Below, in pieces: positions 18,576 to 28,009 of a stretch of DNA of 64,000 nucleotides. Source of the stretch: Picosynechococcus sp. PCC 7003 (GTDB lineage: Bacteria > Cyanobacteriota > Cyanobacteriia > Cyanobacteriales > MRBY01); NCBI RefSeq assembly GCF_001693255.1, contig NZ_CP016474.1:948661-1012660 (forward strand), written 5' to 3'. Each line of letters starts with the position of its first letter. The first letter of the stretch is position 1. The position numbers and the translations under genes are program-made. The notes under the pieces are model-generated. The model saw only the letters and a program-made list of their open reading frames with translations. It was not told the DNA's origin and ran no database searches.

Positions 18576-18876
18576 AGAGCGTAACAGCCTCTTGAACAAC
18601 TTCATCGCGGAAGTAACGACTCAAGTCCCCAAGAGTACGCAAATCGACGGTTCGGCAAAAAATAGCACTAAGTTCATCGGCCATGGTGACAATTTCCCAA
18701 CCAGGAGTTTTTCCTGCTTGAAATTCGACAAGAACATCCACATCACTTTCTTGGGAAAAGTCTTCACGAAGTACAGAGCCAAATAAAGCCATTTTGCGAA
18801 CATTGTATTTACGACATGTTTGGTCTAAATTCTGGCGATTTAGCTTAATGGGAAGTGTTTCGAAGAAGTCGGCCAT
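18562..18876 (-). CDS. mntA: MntA-like nucleotidyltransferase antitoxin
   Basis: A 104-aa minimal nucleotidyltransferase. The catalytic signature GSx10DxD is intact: Gly33-Ser34 in LFGSVLREDF, then Asp45 and Asp47 in SDVDVLVEF. MntA enzymes add AMP to a Tyr of HepT to silence it. I place the start at 18876 (MADFFETLP) on family length; an ATG at 18894 is also in frame. Either start lies a few to about 20 bases past the stop of the Get3d-like gene, so this pair seems to be transcribed behind that gene. Confidence 0.87.
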   Translation of the reverse strand: MADFFETLPIKLNRQNLDQTCRKYNVRKMALFGSVLREDFSQESDVDVLVEFQAGKTPGWEIVTMADELSAIFCRTVDLRTLGDLSRYFRDEVVQEAVTLYEQD

Positions 18877-18898
18877 AGTGCTGCGCCATAACATCAAA

Positions 18899-19990
18899 TT
18901 ACAGGGAAATAACCAGATATTGATTTTGGAATTTTGCCCCTTTTACAGGCGCACCTTTGAGGGGCGGCGGCAGCAGAATATTACGCCGTTGATCGCCTGC
19001 TTCGATGGTGATTTCGGGGCCATATTGAGTGAGCTTAACTTGTTTTTTGTCAAAGGTGGGGAGGAAGACTTTCACCTGGCGAGCAGCGGTATCGATGATT
19101 AGAGGGCGGGGTGCTTGGGCTGCTTGGCTAAAGTCTGGTAGATGGGGCACGAGACCTTCCCAATGATCAGGTTCTACTGTGGGTAACATGGCTTTGGTCA
19201 AGGGTTCAAATTCAGGGCCAATGTCCGCATCACTACGATTGACGATGACGCCACCAACGGTCACATTCACCTGTTGGGCACTGCCCCAGAGATATTTAGC
19301 TTTGGCGATCGCCCCAGCACTGGCATCGGTGACGAGATATGCGGCGAAACGGTTGGGATCAGCCATCGCTTTTTTCCCCTCATCGAGGACTTGGTTTGCT
19401 TCTTGGGTGGGTTCAGCGGCGAAGTTATCAAATGTCCAGGACACATTTAAAATGGCGCTGGTTACGGGCTGAATGAAAGGGGAAATGGCACGGCCCAGGT
19501 CAGAGGCTTGGAACACTTCCCGGAAGCGGCGGATGTACCAGCTTAAAATTTCGGGGGTGCCAAGCAACCGTAGGGTGTTGAGGTCGCCATCGCCATCAAA
19601 AATAATTACGTCGTACTGGCCACTTTTGTCGTAATCCCAAATTTCCTTGAGGATCACGGCGCTATCCATCCCCGGCAAAATCCCTAATTCCTGACCATAG
19701 ACGTTTTTCAGGGTTGGCGATCGCAAATATTTTGCTTCTAATTCTTTCACCTGTTCCCAACCGGATTCGAGGGCAGCGGTGGCCATGATCTGCACGGCAT
19801 CGAGGTTATTTTCGAGGTTAACGGGACTAAAGCTCGGTGACATCCCCAGGGCAATCCCCCAGGCGGGACTTGGATCCTGGCCGATGAGTAAAACGCGCTT
19901 ACCCGCTTGGGCAAATTTTTTCGCGGCGGCGATCGCCACCGTGGAACGACCGACCCCACCTTTACCAAGGAATGTCAGAATAAAAGCCAT
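18899..19990 (-). CDS. Get3d-type ArsA/GET3-like ATPase
   Basis: A 363-aa SIMIBI-class ATPase. It begins AFILTFLGKGGVGRSTVAIAA, a deviant Walker A that keeps the signature Lys (GKGG) but has Arg where the P-loop Lys is expected. Switch-like segments follow (LLIGQDPSPAWGIALG; YDVIIFDGDGDLNTLRLLG). The last ~75 residues (LIIDTAARQVKVFLP onward) resemble the alpha-crystallin/HSP20-like domain that marks Get3d of cyanobacteria and plastids. Get3d proteins are thought to handle membrane proteins or hydrophobic clients; the role is not settled. The ATG at 19990 is chosen as it opens the fold; the frame runs five codons farther. Confidence 0.85.
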   Translation of the reverse strand: MAFILTFLGKGGVGRSTVAIAAAKKFAQAGKRVLLIGQDPSPAWGIALGMSPSFSPVNLENNLDAVQIMATAALESGWEQVKELEAKYLRSPTLKNVYGQELGILPGMDSAVILKEIWDYDKSGQYDVIIFDGDGDLNTLRLLGTPEILSWYIRRFREVFQASDLGRAISPFIQPVTSAILNVSWTFDNFAAEPTQEANQVLDEGKKAMADPNRFAAYLVTDASAGAIAKAKYLWGSAQQVNVTVGGVIVNRSDADIGPEFEPLTKAMLPTVEPDHWEGLVPHLPDFSQAAQAPRPLIIDTAARQVKVFLPTFDKKQVKLTQYGPEITIEAGDQRRNILLPPPLKGAPVKGAKFQNQYLVISL

Positions 19991-20122
19991 AGTTCTCCAT
20001 TGCACAAAATGATGATCTAACAGAAATTGTAGCGATTCTGCTGACTTATCTTGCGGGGCTGGGTTGAATCAGTTACTAGCGGACGGCCTGGAATCTTTTC
20101 CGAATCAATGTCAGGACTCTAC

Positions 20123-20488
20123 TTAAGTCATTAACTGGGCCAATTTAAGGGCTAGGGCAGCGGCGATCGCCTGATAATCTTGCTCTAGCTGCTGTAATAA
20201 AGTCGCCACAAGGGCCCAATCTTGGGCATGGGCAGCCTCTTCTAGGGCTTGGCATTGGTGGGCAAATTGTTCCATTTGAAATAGACGACTGGTGGACTTG
20301 AGAGTATGGGCATTGCGTACAAGCTCCGCCTGATTGTGTTGTTCGTAACCCGTCTGCATCGCCGTAATCAGCAGAGGAGTGTTTCCTAGAAAGGTTTCAA
20401 CGAGGTCTTGCAAGATGACGAAGTCATAGCTGACCATCCTAGCTAAGTTTTCTAAATTGACTTCGTCGGCAGCAGAGGAGGGAGCCAT
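20123..20488 (-). CDS. HPt (histidine phosphotransfer) protein
   Basis: A 121-aa four-helix protein with the phospho-accepting His61 in NAHTLKSTSRLFQM, the HPt signature. Helix sequences such as FVILQDLVETFLGNTP fit the family. It passes phosphate between a hybrid kinase receiver and a downstream response regulator. It starts 5 nt after the stop of the hybrid kinase gene on the same strand, so it is almost surely the kinase's own partner. No separate response regulator follows, so the final output is unknown. Confidence 0.92.
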   Translation of the reverse strand: MAPSSAADEVNLENLARMVSYDFVILQDLVETFLGNTPLLITAMQTGYEQHNQAELVRNAHTLKSTSRLFQMEQFAHQCQALEEAAHAQDWALVATLLQQLEQDYQAIAAALALKLAQLMT

Positions 20489-20493
20489 AGACT

Positions 20494-23400
20494 TTACTCG
20501 GAAGAAGACTGGGTAGTGGGGAGAGATTGACGGTAATGGTAGGCAACCTTCAGGGCCTGGAGAAGCTTTTTCACCTGAATCGGTTTACTCAGGTAATCAT
20601 CCATCCCCGCCTCTAGACAGAGTTGGCGATCGCCTTGCATCGCATTAGCAGTCATGGCAATAATCCAGGGAGGCTTCCCCTGGGACTGCGGCGACCGGGC
20701 ATAACGCTGGCGGATCTGTCTGGTCGCTTCGAGGCCATCCATAGAAGGCATTTGCACATCCATCAAAATGACATCATAATTATCGCTTTGTAAACGGCTC
20801 AGGACTTCGAGGCCATTGGTCGCCACCTCTACACCATAGCCGAGGCGAGCCAAAACATTGAGAGCAACTTTTTGGTTCACAAGATTATCTTCTGCCAACA
20901 AAATTTTGAGGGGGTAGGCTTGCCCCAAGGTTTCATCAAAGGGAGAGGAAAGCTCCATGGCCGTAGTGGGTTGGGCTTCGGCAAGGGCCAAAGACAAGCA
21001 ATGGTAGAGGGCTTCTTGCTTGATGGGCTGATGTAATTGTAACTGCTGGGAGATGGCTGGATAATTAGTCGATCCGGAAGTATTGAGGGGAGGGGCGATC
21101 GCCACAAGCGCCAGGTCAGGATTTTGACTCGATTGTTTAACTTGCCGGAAAAAATCTGCGGAAACAAGATCCGTTTCCATCTCCATCATCAAAAGATCAA
21201 TGGGACGTTGATTCAAGATATCCAAAGCAGTGGCGGCCATGGTGGTATGGGAGACTACTGCCCCAGTTACCGTCAATAAATGGGAAATTCCTTGGGCAAA
21301 GAGAGGACTGGGGTGCAGGATTAGTAGGTTTTTCTCCTGGAGTTGGGGCGGGCGTTCATGGGGGGTGATCTCCTTCGGAGAAACCGGTGCCACTGTAAAG
21401 GGAATTTGCGCATAAAAGACCGTTTGTCGCGCCACAGATTGGAAAATTTTTGGCGGCTCGGGAGACATCTCTTGGGGAAATTGACCCGCTGTGATCCCCC
21501 CACTTTCGACCCAAAGTTTGCCTCCCATCAACTCCACCAGTCGTTTGCTAATCACGAGGCCCAAACCTGTGCCACCATAGCGGCGTGAGGTGGAAGCATC
21601 CCCCTGGCTAAAGGGTTGAAACAACCGGGTCATCTGCTGTGCCGGAATGCCGATGCCTGTATCTAGGATCGCAAATCGCAGACACACTTGATCTGTTTCA
21701 TCTGTTTCGGTACTGTCTGAAGGTACCCGTTGTACCCAGAGGGAAACATCACCGCGATTGGTAAATTTGACGGCATTGCCCAAGAGATTGACCATAATTT
21801 GTTGGAAGCGTTGCATATCCCCTATCAAGCAGTGGGGCACATCGGGATCAAGGATATAGCTCAGATAAATGGGCTTGGCGATCGCCCGAGTAGACATCAA
21901 ATCCAAACAGTTTTCCAAACAGGTTTGCAGGTTAAAAGGCTGCAACTCTAGCTCAAATTTTCCTGATTCAATTTTCGAAAAATCCAGAATATCGTTAATG
22001 ATCGCGAGGAGATTACTGCCACTATTACGAATAATGCCGATAAATTCCTGTTGTTGGGCGGTGAGGTCTGTATCTCTGAGGATTTCCGCCATTCCAATCA
22101 CCGCATTCATCGGCGTCCGGATCTCGTGGCTCATGGTGGCCAGAAACTCGCTTTTAGCACGGTTAGCTTGTTCTGCATCTTCCTTGGCGATCTTAAGTTG
22201 GGTTTCGGCCTCTACTTTATCTGTAATGTCAGTGATAGTACCGACGATGCGGTAGGGGTTGCCTTGGTCGTCTTTGAGGCACTTTGCCTTACTTAAAATC
22301 CACCGGTATTGGCCATCATGATGGCGCAGACGATGGACGTTTTGATAACTTTCGCTCAGTCCCTGGAGATGGTTTGTCATGGCGACCTGGGCTTGGGCGA
22401 GATCATCGGGATGAACGAGATCGGCCCACATCCGACGATCCGTAATCTGAGGCCGTAAATCGGATTCTTCGTAGCCCAAGAGACGAAACCAAGACCGGGA
22501 TCGATAAACTTGATCCGAGCGCAGATCCCAATCCCAAATACCGTCATTGGTAGCGGCGATCGCCAATTCATAGCGTTGCTCACTTTGCCGTAACTGTTGC
22601 TCAATGAACTGCCGTTGCTGGATCTCCTCAGAAAGGGCTTTCGTTCTGGCCTGCACCTGTTCTTCAAGATTGAGAGTGGTTGCCTGGATCGATTGGAACT
22701 GCTGCCGGAGGGTTTTTAGCATTTCCCCGAAATTGTAGTTGAGGCGGTCGAATTCGCGGATTTGGCTCTTTAGGGGACGGGTTGGGGTTCGATTTTGCAA
22801 CTGCTGTTGAATATCCGTGGTCATCGAGCTGAGTTGATTCAGGGGAGCTGTCAACCAACGACTAATTTTTTCGGCAGTCACCACCGCTAGCAGTAACAGC
22901 ACTAACACAATGGTCAGGCTACGGATGTAATAAAGTTCCAATGTGTCAATGCTTGGGGCCAAAGCCAGGGTCAAAGATAACTTGGCCGGCAGTAGCGTCT
23001 CCACTAAGGGCTGCTCAATAAAACCAAAAGCCTGTTGCCACCGGGACATGGCCGATAGACTAAGGGCCCGCGGCGGTAGGGAAACTGTCGTACGCACCGA
23101 CAGGGGTTGATTGTCTCGCTGGTCATACCAAGTCCATAACTGTCCTGGTTTTTCCTCTCCTGCTGAGTCTGCAATCACCACATTATCATCCGTTGTTAAG
23201 GCGATCGCCCGGAGGGGATATTGCTTAACGGCCTGTAACTTACGGCGGAGCAAATTGCCCATAAACTCCCCCTCCACATCGATATAAAATATCCCCCTGT
23301 CCCCAGGTATCCGCAACAGGTAGTCAATATGAAGCCCGCCTTCTTCCCCGTTCACCCTTGCGACCATGCCTTTCTCTAAAAACTGGGAATTTTGCCTATA

Positions 23401-24174
23401 TTCACGTACATGGGCATTGATTTCGGTTTTTTTCTCTAGATTGCTTGTCCCAGAGCGATTATCCGAAGCTAAAACTAAATTATCTGTCCCATCCAACACC
23501 GCTATATAGTTTAATTCTGGGTAGATCGCTTGGAGGCCCCGAATGGCATTTTTGGCCCTAGTCAAATTTTCTGGATCATTGGCAATGACATCGACGACGT
23601 ACTGACTAGCGCGGAGATAATCACCTTCCCATAATCTCAATTCTTCCGCGAGGGAGGCACTAGAAGAGACCAAAACACTATTCACCTCCTGTTCGATGGT
23701 ACGGAAACGCTCCTGCCCATTCAAGACCATTAAAGTGAGAATCGGAAACACAATAAAAGCCAACAAAACATTAAAAATAATGGTCTGTAGAGATTGACGT
23801 CGTTGGCGATGATGTTGAAAAAATCTCTGGGCAAACGGTAGATAATTAATGATTAAACTAGCAATCTCTGCATTAAAAATACCGTTAACGGCTTGCTTTA
23901 GAGCGACGGTTGTGACCCCCTGAAGATTCATCCCAAGAAAGAGAGAATAAAACAAAAAGACCAGAGGTATACCGATAAATAGCCAATAGAGGGCATTGTA
24001 AAAGGTGATGTTGATATCGTGGCGTTGCCGCTGCCAAAAAAAGCTAACGAACAGCACCTCTCCTACAAAAATGGCGATCGCATAAACATGGTGCCACAGA
24101 AAGAACGTATGTAAGCTGGCGATCGCCCCCGCGACAATTGCGAAAAAAGGGCCATAAAAAAAAGAATTAGCCAA
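20494..24174 (-). CDS. Hybrid sensor histidine kinase (main reading frame)
   Basis: A 1226-codon frame from a TTG at 24174. Order: membrane helices (about 1-145), an extracytoplasmic sensor region (about 150-400, dCache-like, with [16 protein letters not shown]), a helix near 415, a HAMP-like linker, a PAS/PAC domain ([27 protein letters not shown]), HisKA with the phospho-His near 682 in [19 protein letters not shown], HATPase ([33 protein letters not shown]), a degenerate receiver, and a good receiver with Asp near 1139 ([15 protein letters not shown]). The N-terminal start is doubtful: the expected first membrane helices are encoded just upstream in another frame. An HPt gene follows. Confidence 0.9.
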   Translation of the reverse strand: MANSFFYGPFFAIVAGAIASLHTFFLWHHVYAIAIFVGEVLFVSFFWQRQRHDINITFYNALYWLFIGIPLVFLFYSLFLGMNLQGVTTVALKQAVNGIFNAEIASLIINYLPFAQRFFQHHRQRRQSLQTIIFNVLLAFIVFPILTLMVLNGQERFRTIEQEVNSVLVSSSASLAEELRLWEGDYLRASQYVVDVIANDPENLTRAKNAIRGLQAIYPELNYIAVLDGTDNLVLASDNRSGTSNLEKKTEINAHVREYRQNSQFLEKGMVARVNGEEGGLHIDYLLRIPGDRGIFYIDVEGEFMGNLLRRKLQAVKQYPLRAIALTTDDNVVIADSAGEEKPGQLWTWYDQRDNQPLSVRTTVSLPPRALSLSAMSRWQQAFGFIEQPLVETLLPAKLSLTLALAPSIDTLELYYIRSLTIVLVLLLLAVVTAEKISRWLTAPLNQLSSMTTDIQQQLQNRTPTRPLKSQIREFDRLNYNFGEMLKTLRQQFQSIQATTLNLEEQVQARTKALSEEIQQRQFIEQQLRQSEQRYELAIAATNDGIWDWDLRSDQVYRSRSWFRLLGYEESDLRPQITDRRMWADLVHPDDLAQAQVAMTNHLQGLSESYQNVHRLRHHDGQYRWILSKAKCLKDDQGNPYRIVGTITDITDKVEAETQLKIAKEDAEQANRAKSEFLATMSHEIRTPMNAVIGMAEILRDTDLTAQQQEFIGIIRNSGSNLLAIINDILDFSKIESGKFELELQPFNLQTCLENCLDLMSTRAIAKPIYLSYILDPDVPHCLIGDMQRFQQIMVNLLGNAVKFTNRGDVSLWVQRVPSDSTETDETDQVCLRFAILDTGIGIPAQQMTRLFQPFSQGDASTSRRYGGTGLGLVISKRLVELMGGKLWVESGGITAGQFPQEMSPEPPKIFQSVARQTVFYAQIPFTVAPVSPKEITPHERPPQLQEKNLLILHPSPLFAQGISHLLTVTGAVVSHTTMAATALDILNQRPIDLLMMEMETDLVSADFFRQVKQSSQNPDLALVAIAPPLNTSGSTNYPAISQQLQLHQPIKQEALYHCLSLALAEAQPTTAMELSSPFDETLGQAYPLKILLAEDNLVNQKVALNVLARLGYGVEVATNGLEVLSRLQSDNYDVILMDVQMPSMDGLEATRQIRQRYARSPQSQGKPPWIIAMTANAMQGDRQLCLEAGMDDYLSKPIQVKKLLQALKVAYHYRQSLPTTQSSSE

Positions 24175-24344
24175 ACCGCAATGGAGCCAAATAAAAAATC
24201 GATTCCAAAAAATAAATTCAGTTTAAAGTAATTACCCAAGTACCCCGCAATCGTCAGGGCCAGCAGTAAAAGCAACGCTTCCCTAGGCAAATCACGGAAC
24301 TTTACCAGTAGACGATTGAAGGTTTCTTTGGACAGAGCAGGCAT
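24063..24344 (-). CDS. Displaced N-terminal membrane fragment of the hybrid kinase (frameshifted)
   Basis: From an ATG at 24344 this frame encodes [20 protein letters not shown], then two hydrophobic helices ([33 protein letters not shown]). It then runs into unlike sequence ([14 protein letters not shown]). A -1 shift in the T8 run at 24159-24166 would join LILFF to [14 protein letters not shown] in the main kinase frame, giving one continuous membrane domain of about 1280 residues in total. So it is the true N-terminus of the kinase, separated by a one-base indel, a sequencing error or a slippage site. It is not an independent gene. Confidence 0.8.
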   Translation of the reverse strand: MPALSKETFNRLLVKFRDLPREALLLLLALTIAGYLGNYFKLNLFFGIDFLFGSIAVWLILFFMALFSQLSRGRSPAYIRSFCGTMFMRSPFL

Positions 24345-24419
24345 TACACCACAAATTTGATTTAGAACTTTATATCTTTATACTCCTAAGGATACCTGCC
24401 GCTGCATATCAATTGAACA

Positions 24420-24690
24420 ATTTGACATCCTCACCGACCTCAAGGAACGGTGATTCCTAAGACTCACGACTTAGGTTTCTGCTTCTTCCCGTCGCTGGGG
24501 TTTTGCAACAGCCTCTACCCTCAATGAGTTTTTATTGTCTTACTGTTCGCTCCACAGACTTTCGGCTTAAGCCTTCCCGCAAGCCCTGCGGTATTCAAAA
24601 GTTAAATTTGGTCGCTGAAAACTTGATTATCGCTCTCAACTTATTTTATTTTACAGCCTATAAAGCCGTCCTAGAAGGACGGGGTTTCTC
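24420..24690 (-). mobile_element. IS200/IS605-type remnant without tnpB (MITE-like)
   Basis: About 270 bp with both ends of the TnpB-carrying IS200/IS605 elements common in cyanobacteria but no transposase frame. One side has the hairpin CCGTCCT-AGA-AGGACGG (24666-24682) followed by GGGTTTCTC. The other has two stem-loops, TCACCG...CGGTGA (24431-24453) and CCTAAG...CTTAGG (24456-24475), followed by a stretch typical of these elements (TTTCTGCTTCTTCCCGTCGC; CTACCCTCAATGAG; GACTTTCGGCTTAAGCC). In intact elements the tnpB 3' end also specifies an omega RNA. The element lies between the kinase and the SH3 gene. Confidence 0.7.
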
Positions 24691-24713
24691 GCTGATTTTC
24701 TGAAGAAAACTGA

Positions 24714-25214
24714 TTAATTGACTTTCTGAAGGTTGCCAGCCTTAACCCAGGCCTCTGTGCCATTTTCAAGGCGAATCTGTTGCCAAGTACCGTCTGCACT
24801 CATCCCCAACACCGTCACCTCAGAATTGTAATCAACCCCCCCTAGGCGAGCGGAATCCTGGGATGGTTCGGCCCGTAAACTCAAACCACTCGACCAAGTC
24901 ACCGTCGCTTTATAGCCATCTGCCGATGTTTCATCAGCAACTTCTGGTTCTGGAGCTTCTTCTGCTTCGGCCTCAGTCGTCTCTGGAAGATCATTGGCAG
25001 CCACGGCAGTGGGTTCAGGTTCAGTTTCTTGGGATTGCGGTGATGTCGGGGCGGTTTCTGGGGGATCAGCTACAGTCTCAGAAAATACTGGTTTCGGTGG
25101 GGCCGCGGCCATGCGATTAAAGAAATAGTAAGCGGCTCCGACACTGCCCACCGCCAACAGAAATACCCCAAGGATAAAACCAAGAATAAATTGAAAAAGA
25201 TTGGAAATATTCAT
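24714..25214 (-). CDS. Membrane-anchored SH3-domain protein
   Basis: A 166-aa protein. Residues about 8-33 form a membrane anchor (FILGFILGVFLLAVGSVGAAYY). Then comes a ~65-residue acidic Pro/Glu/Ala/Thr-rich linker (QSQETEPEPTAVAAND). The C-terminal ~65 residues are a bacterial SH3 domain: LSLRAEPSQDSARLGGV, then VTVLGMSADGTWQQIRLENG and EAWVKAGNLQ. Such domains usually bind cell-wall peptides or other proteins on the outer face of the membrane. Function is otherwise unknown. The gene stands alone between the IS remnant and ycf46. Confidence 0.85.
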   Translation of the reverse strand: MNISNLFQFILGFILGVFLLAVGSVGAAYYFFNRMAAAPPKPVFSETVADPPETAPTSPQSQETEPEPTAVAANDLPETTEAEAEEAPEPEVADETSADGYKATVTWSSGLSLRAEPSQDSARLGGVDYNSEVTVLGMSADGTWQQIRLENGTEAWVKAGNLQKVN

Positions 25215-25298
25215 AAAATCTGCTCTCTGACCAGGACACCAACAACATCAAAGGCACAGCCCATAAAAAGCATTATAATTGACCATTCCCAGGGGGTC

Positions 25299-26795
25299 TT
25301 AGGGGTTCAAAAAATTTTGTTGTCGCGAGGCGAGGCGGGCCTTTCCAGAGGTCGCCCAATGTTGCAAAAATTCAATTTGCTCTTTCGCGGTGCGTGCTAG
25401 GGGAATGATTTGACTCGCGGCTTCTAAAATATCGTCGGTGGTAAAGTCTCGATTTTGACTAAAGCCCAGGTGCATGGCCTCGACCAAGGTTTGTTCAATT
25501 TCAGCCCCAGAAAAATCGGGTGTTTCGTAGGCCAAACGCTTTACATCGTAGTTTTTGAGGTTATGGGGCCGGAGGCGGGAAAGATGGACATTAAAGATCG
25601 CTTCTCGTTCCGCTTGACTGGGTAAGCCCACAAAAAAGATTTCATCAAAGCGGCCTTTCCGGAGCATTTCCGGGGGCAGAGTGTGGATTTTATTGGCCGT
25701 AGCTACCACAAAAACGGGGCTTTGTTTTTCTGCCAGCCAGGTGATAAAAGTCCCAAAGACACGGCTAGTCGTGCCCCCATCGCCTCCCCCATCGGCTCCA
25801 GCAAAAGCTTTGTCAATTTCATCAATCCAGAGAATACAAGGGGCAAGGGCTTCGGCTAACTGGATCATTTGCCGGGTGCGGGATTCAGATTCACCCACTA
25901 AGCCCGCAAAGAGACGCCCCACATCGAGACGCAGGAGGGGGAGATGCCAATGGTGGGCGATCGCCTTGGCGGTGAGAGATTTCCCCGTGCCTTGGATACC
26001 CACTAGCAACAGTCCCCGTGGGTGGGGCAGACCATATTCCCGTGCTTTTTCACTGAATGCCCCTCCCCGACGCAATAACCATTCCTTCAATCGATCGAGG
26101 CCGCCAATGTCAGAAATTTGCTCGGTGGCCGGATAGAAATCTAAAATTTGCGTTTGGCGGATGGACTGGCGCTTTTCGGCGAGGATGAGTTCTACGTCTT
26201 CTGCTTGGATTTGGCCATGGTTCGCCAGGCTCAGGGTCAGCACACGGCGAATCCGTTCGAGGGAAAGTCCCTGGGCGGCTCGGACTAACTCATTGAGCAG
26301 TTGAACTTCGGGGGTTTGGCCGACGCCCTGGAGGAGGCGTTCAATTTCAGTACGGATTTCGTTCGCGGTGGGCAGGGGAAATTTCACAATGGTGAGCACT
26401 TCCGCCAAATCTGCCGGAATTTTCACCTCTGGGGCGACAATTACAATATTTTTCGGTTCTGCCTTGAGACGACGGGCCAGGTTGCGCAATTTCCGGGCGA
26501 TCGCAATGTCTTCGAGGAACCGCTGAAAATCTCGCAGGATGAAGATACCACCAATATTGGGGGGGAGCTTTTCAATAAATTCGAGGGCCTGGAGCGGATT
26601 CCGTTTCCCAAAACCAGTGTTGTTGGGGTTGTCCTGGTAGCCATCCACAAAATCCCAGGTGTAGACTGTCCGCTGTCCGAGGGTAGCGGCACATTGGGCG
26701 ATCGCCCCTTCAACCCGCTCTTCTTCGAGGGTGGGGATATAAAGCAGCGGGTAACAGGCACGGAGAAGGAGGCTAAATTCTTCGCGGAAGGTCAT
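25299..26795 (-). CDS. ycf46: AAA ATPase of the Ycf46 family
   Basis: A 498-aa AAA+ protein of the type kept in cyanobacteria and red-algal plastids. An N-terminal ~230-residue domain ([22 protein letters not shown]) precedes the AAA module: Walker [16 protein letters not shown], Walker [15 protein letters not shown], sensor region [17 protein letters not shown] and arginine finger [15 protein letters not shown] lid follows ([18 protein letters not shown]). Ycf46 has been linked to regulation of photosynthesis and inorganic-carbon use; the client is unknown. The start at 26795 (MTFREEF) matches the family; the frame extends nine codons upstream. Confidence 0.92.
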   Translation of the reverse strand: MTFREEFSLLLRACYPLLYIPTLEEERVEGAIAQCAATLGQRTVYTWDFVDGYQDNPNNTGFGKRNPLQALEFIEKLPPNIGGIFILRDFQRFLEDIAIARKLRNLARRLKAEPKNIVIVAPEVKIPADLAEVLTIVKFPLPTANEIRTEIERLLQGVGQTPEVQLLNELVRAAQGLSLERIRRVLTLSLANHGQIQAEDVELILAEKRQSIRQTQILDFYPATEQISDIGGLDRLKEWLLRRGGAFSEKAREYGLPHPRGLLLVGIQGTGKSLTAKAIAHHWHLPLLRLDVGRLFAGLVGESESRTRQMIQLAEALAPCILWIDEIDKAFAGADGGGDGGTTSRVFGTFITWLAEKQSPVFVVATANKIHTLPPEMLRKGRFDEIFFVGLPSQAEREAIFNVHLSRLRPHNLKNYDVKRLAYETPDFSGAEIEQTLVEAMHLGFSQNRDFTTDDILEAASQIIPLARTAKEQIEFLQHWATSGKARLASRQQNFLNP

Positions 26796-26898
26796 AGGTA
26801 AAGCGCTTTCAGCACAGGGCAACTCAATTAATGTTTAAGCTTAGGGGGAAATTTCTCCAAAACCAAGGGTCATCATCCTTGTGCGACTGCCTCTTTTG

Positions 26899-27399
26899 CT
26901 AGGAAGAGAGCTGCTGCTTGAGGTCAGCCAGCTTAGCCCAACGGGCATCGATTTGGGGCGTCCCATCATCTTGGCTTGTTTCTGCTCCAGGACAACGTTG
27001 GGGATCGCAGACCTTCCGCAGGGGCATTTCTAAACAGAATTGTTCATAAAGCCAGGTTTCGGGTTCAAAGTAGCCGTGGGGATCTAAGGATTCATCCAAA
27101 TCTTCGAGGCTGACTTCCCGTTCTGCGGGGAGATCTTCGCCAGGGTTATTCTGGAGCCAAATCAGTTCGGTGCGGTCTACGGTGAGGCGAGTATTGTAAT
27201 GCTGGAGGCAGCGATCGCAGGTGAGAGTAACGATCGTTTCGGCCTGGGCTATGACTTCGAGGTAAGTTTGGCGGTGGGCGATCGCCATTTCACCCCGCAC
27301 CGGAGTCAAGGTCTCCAAATCCGCTAGGGTTTCCGCAAAAGCAAATTGCTCCTGCTGTTGGGGGGCTTTCAACAGTCGGGGAATAAAAATCCGATCCAT
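26899..27399 (-). CDS. yceD: YceD family protein (DUF177)
   Basis: A 166-aa protein with the DUF177 pattern: an N-terminal part, then ETIVTLTCDRCLQHYNTRL with a conserved Cys pair, an acidic middle and a C-terminal CDPQRCPG. The family takes part in 23S rRNA accumulation or processing; plant orthologues act in plastid rRNA maturation. The start at 27399 is preferred because GGAGG lies about 9 nt upstream; the frame is open for nine more codons. It is the last gene of the rpmH-rnpA-PH-yidC-khpB run, 112 bp after khpB. Confidence 0.87.
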   Translation of the reverse strand: MDRIFIPRLLKAPQQQEQFAFAETLADLETLTPVRGEMAIAHRQTYLEVIAQAETIVTLTCDRCLQHYNTRLTVDRTELIWLQNNPGEDLPAEREVSLEDLDESLDPHGYFEPETWLYEQFCLEMPLRKVCDPQRCPGAETSQDDGTPQIDARWAKLADLKQQLSS

Positions 27400-27511
27400 C
27401 ACCTCAAACCTCCGATGACGCGGCATTTATCAGCCCCATCCTACCGTAAAATTCCCACAAAAAAGACGGGACAAGGCCCGCCTCTTGGGAAATCTTTAGG
27501 CTGAAGACCCA

Positions 27512-28003
27512 TCATGGAGCCAATTGCACAATGAGTTGGCGGTGGGGCTCTTGGCCTTTACTTTCGGTTTTTAGGAGGGGAAATTCCTTAAAAAAGCCGT
27601 GCATTTGCCGCCGTTCTGCCGAAGATAAATCATCAATCGCCTCTGCTTCCCCAGTCGCCTGCACCCGGAGGGCAATTTCAGTGGCGATCGCCTTAAGTTC
27701 ATTCAGGCGATTTTCACGGTAGCCCCCCAGATCTACTGTGAGGGGGTATTGCTCCTCCTTCGGTAGATCGTGGTTTAGGGTGATGTTGGCTAAATATTGC
27801 ATCGCATCAATTAAGTGACCGCGATCGCCAATTAATTTTTCCCGCTGGGCCTCAGAGAGTGCTTGGTGATCAATGGTCAACCAGAGAGAATCTTCCCCAT
27901 CAAGGCCTTGTTTCACCGTCGCAGTGACCGGAGCCGGAAGGGCCATCAACTCAAGTAGCGTCGCCAGCCAAGTTTCACCCTGTTGGATTTTGGTCTCGTT
28001 CAT
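27512..28003 (-). CDS. khpB: KhpB/Jag-like RNA-binding protein (KH-R3H)
   Basis: A 163-aa protein with a KH-like domain (LIGDRGHLIDAMQYLANITL, the GxxG-type loop at GDRG) and a C-terminal R3H domain (ALRVQATGEAEAIDDLSSAERRQMHGFF). The long basic Jag_N domain of Firmicute Jag is missing, so this is the short cyanobacterial form. It probably binds RNA and may act with a KhpA partner, which is not in the window. It begins 6 nt after the yidC stop, so the two are tightly coupled. Confidence 0.9.
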   Translation of the reverse strand: MNETKIQQGETWLATLLELMALPAPVTATVKQGLDGEDSLWLTIDHQALSEAQREKLIGDRGHLIDAMQYLANITLNHDLPKEEQYPLTVDLGGYRENRLNELKAIATEIALRVQATGEAEAIDDLSSAERRQMHGFFKEFPLLKTESKGQEPHRQLIVQLAP

Positions 28004-28009
28004 CTGCCC

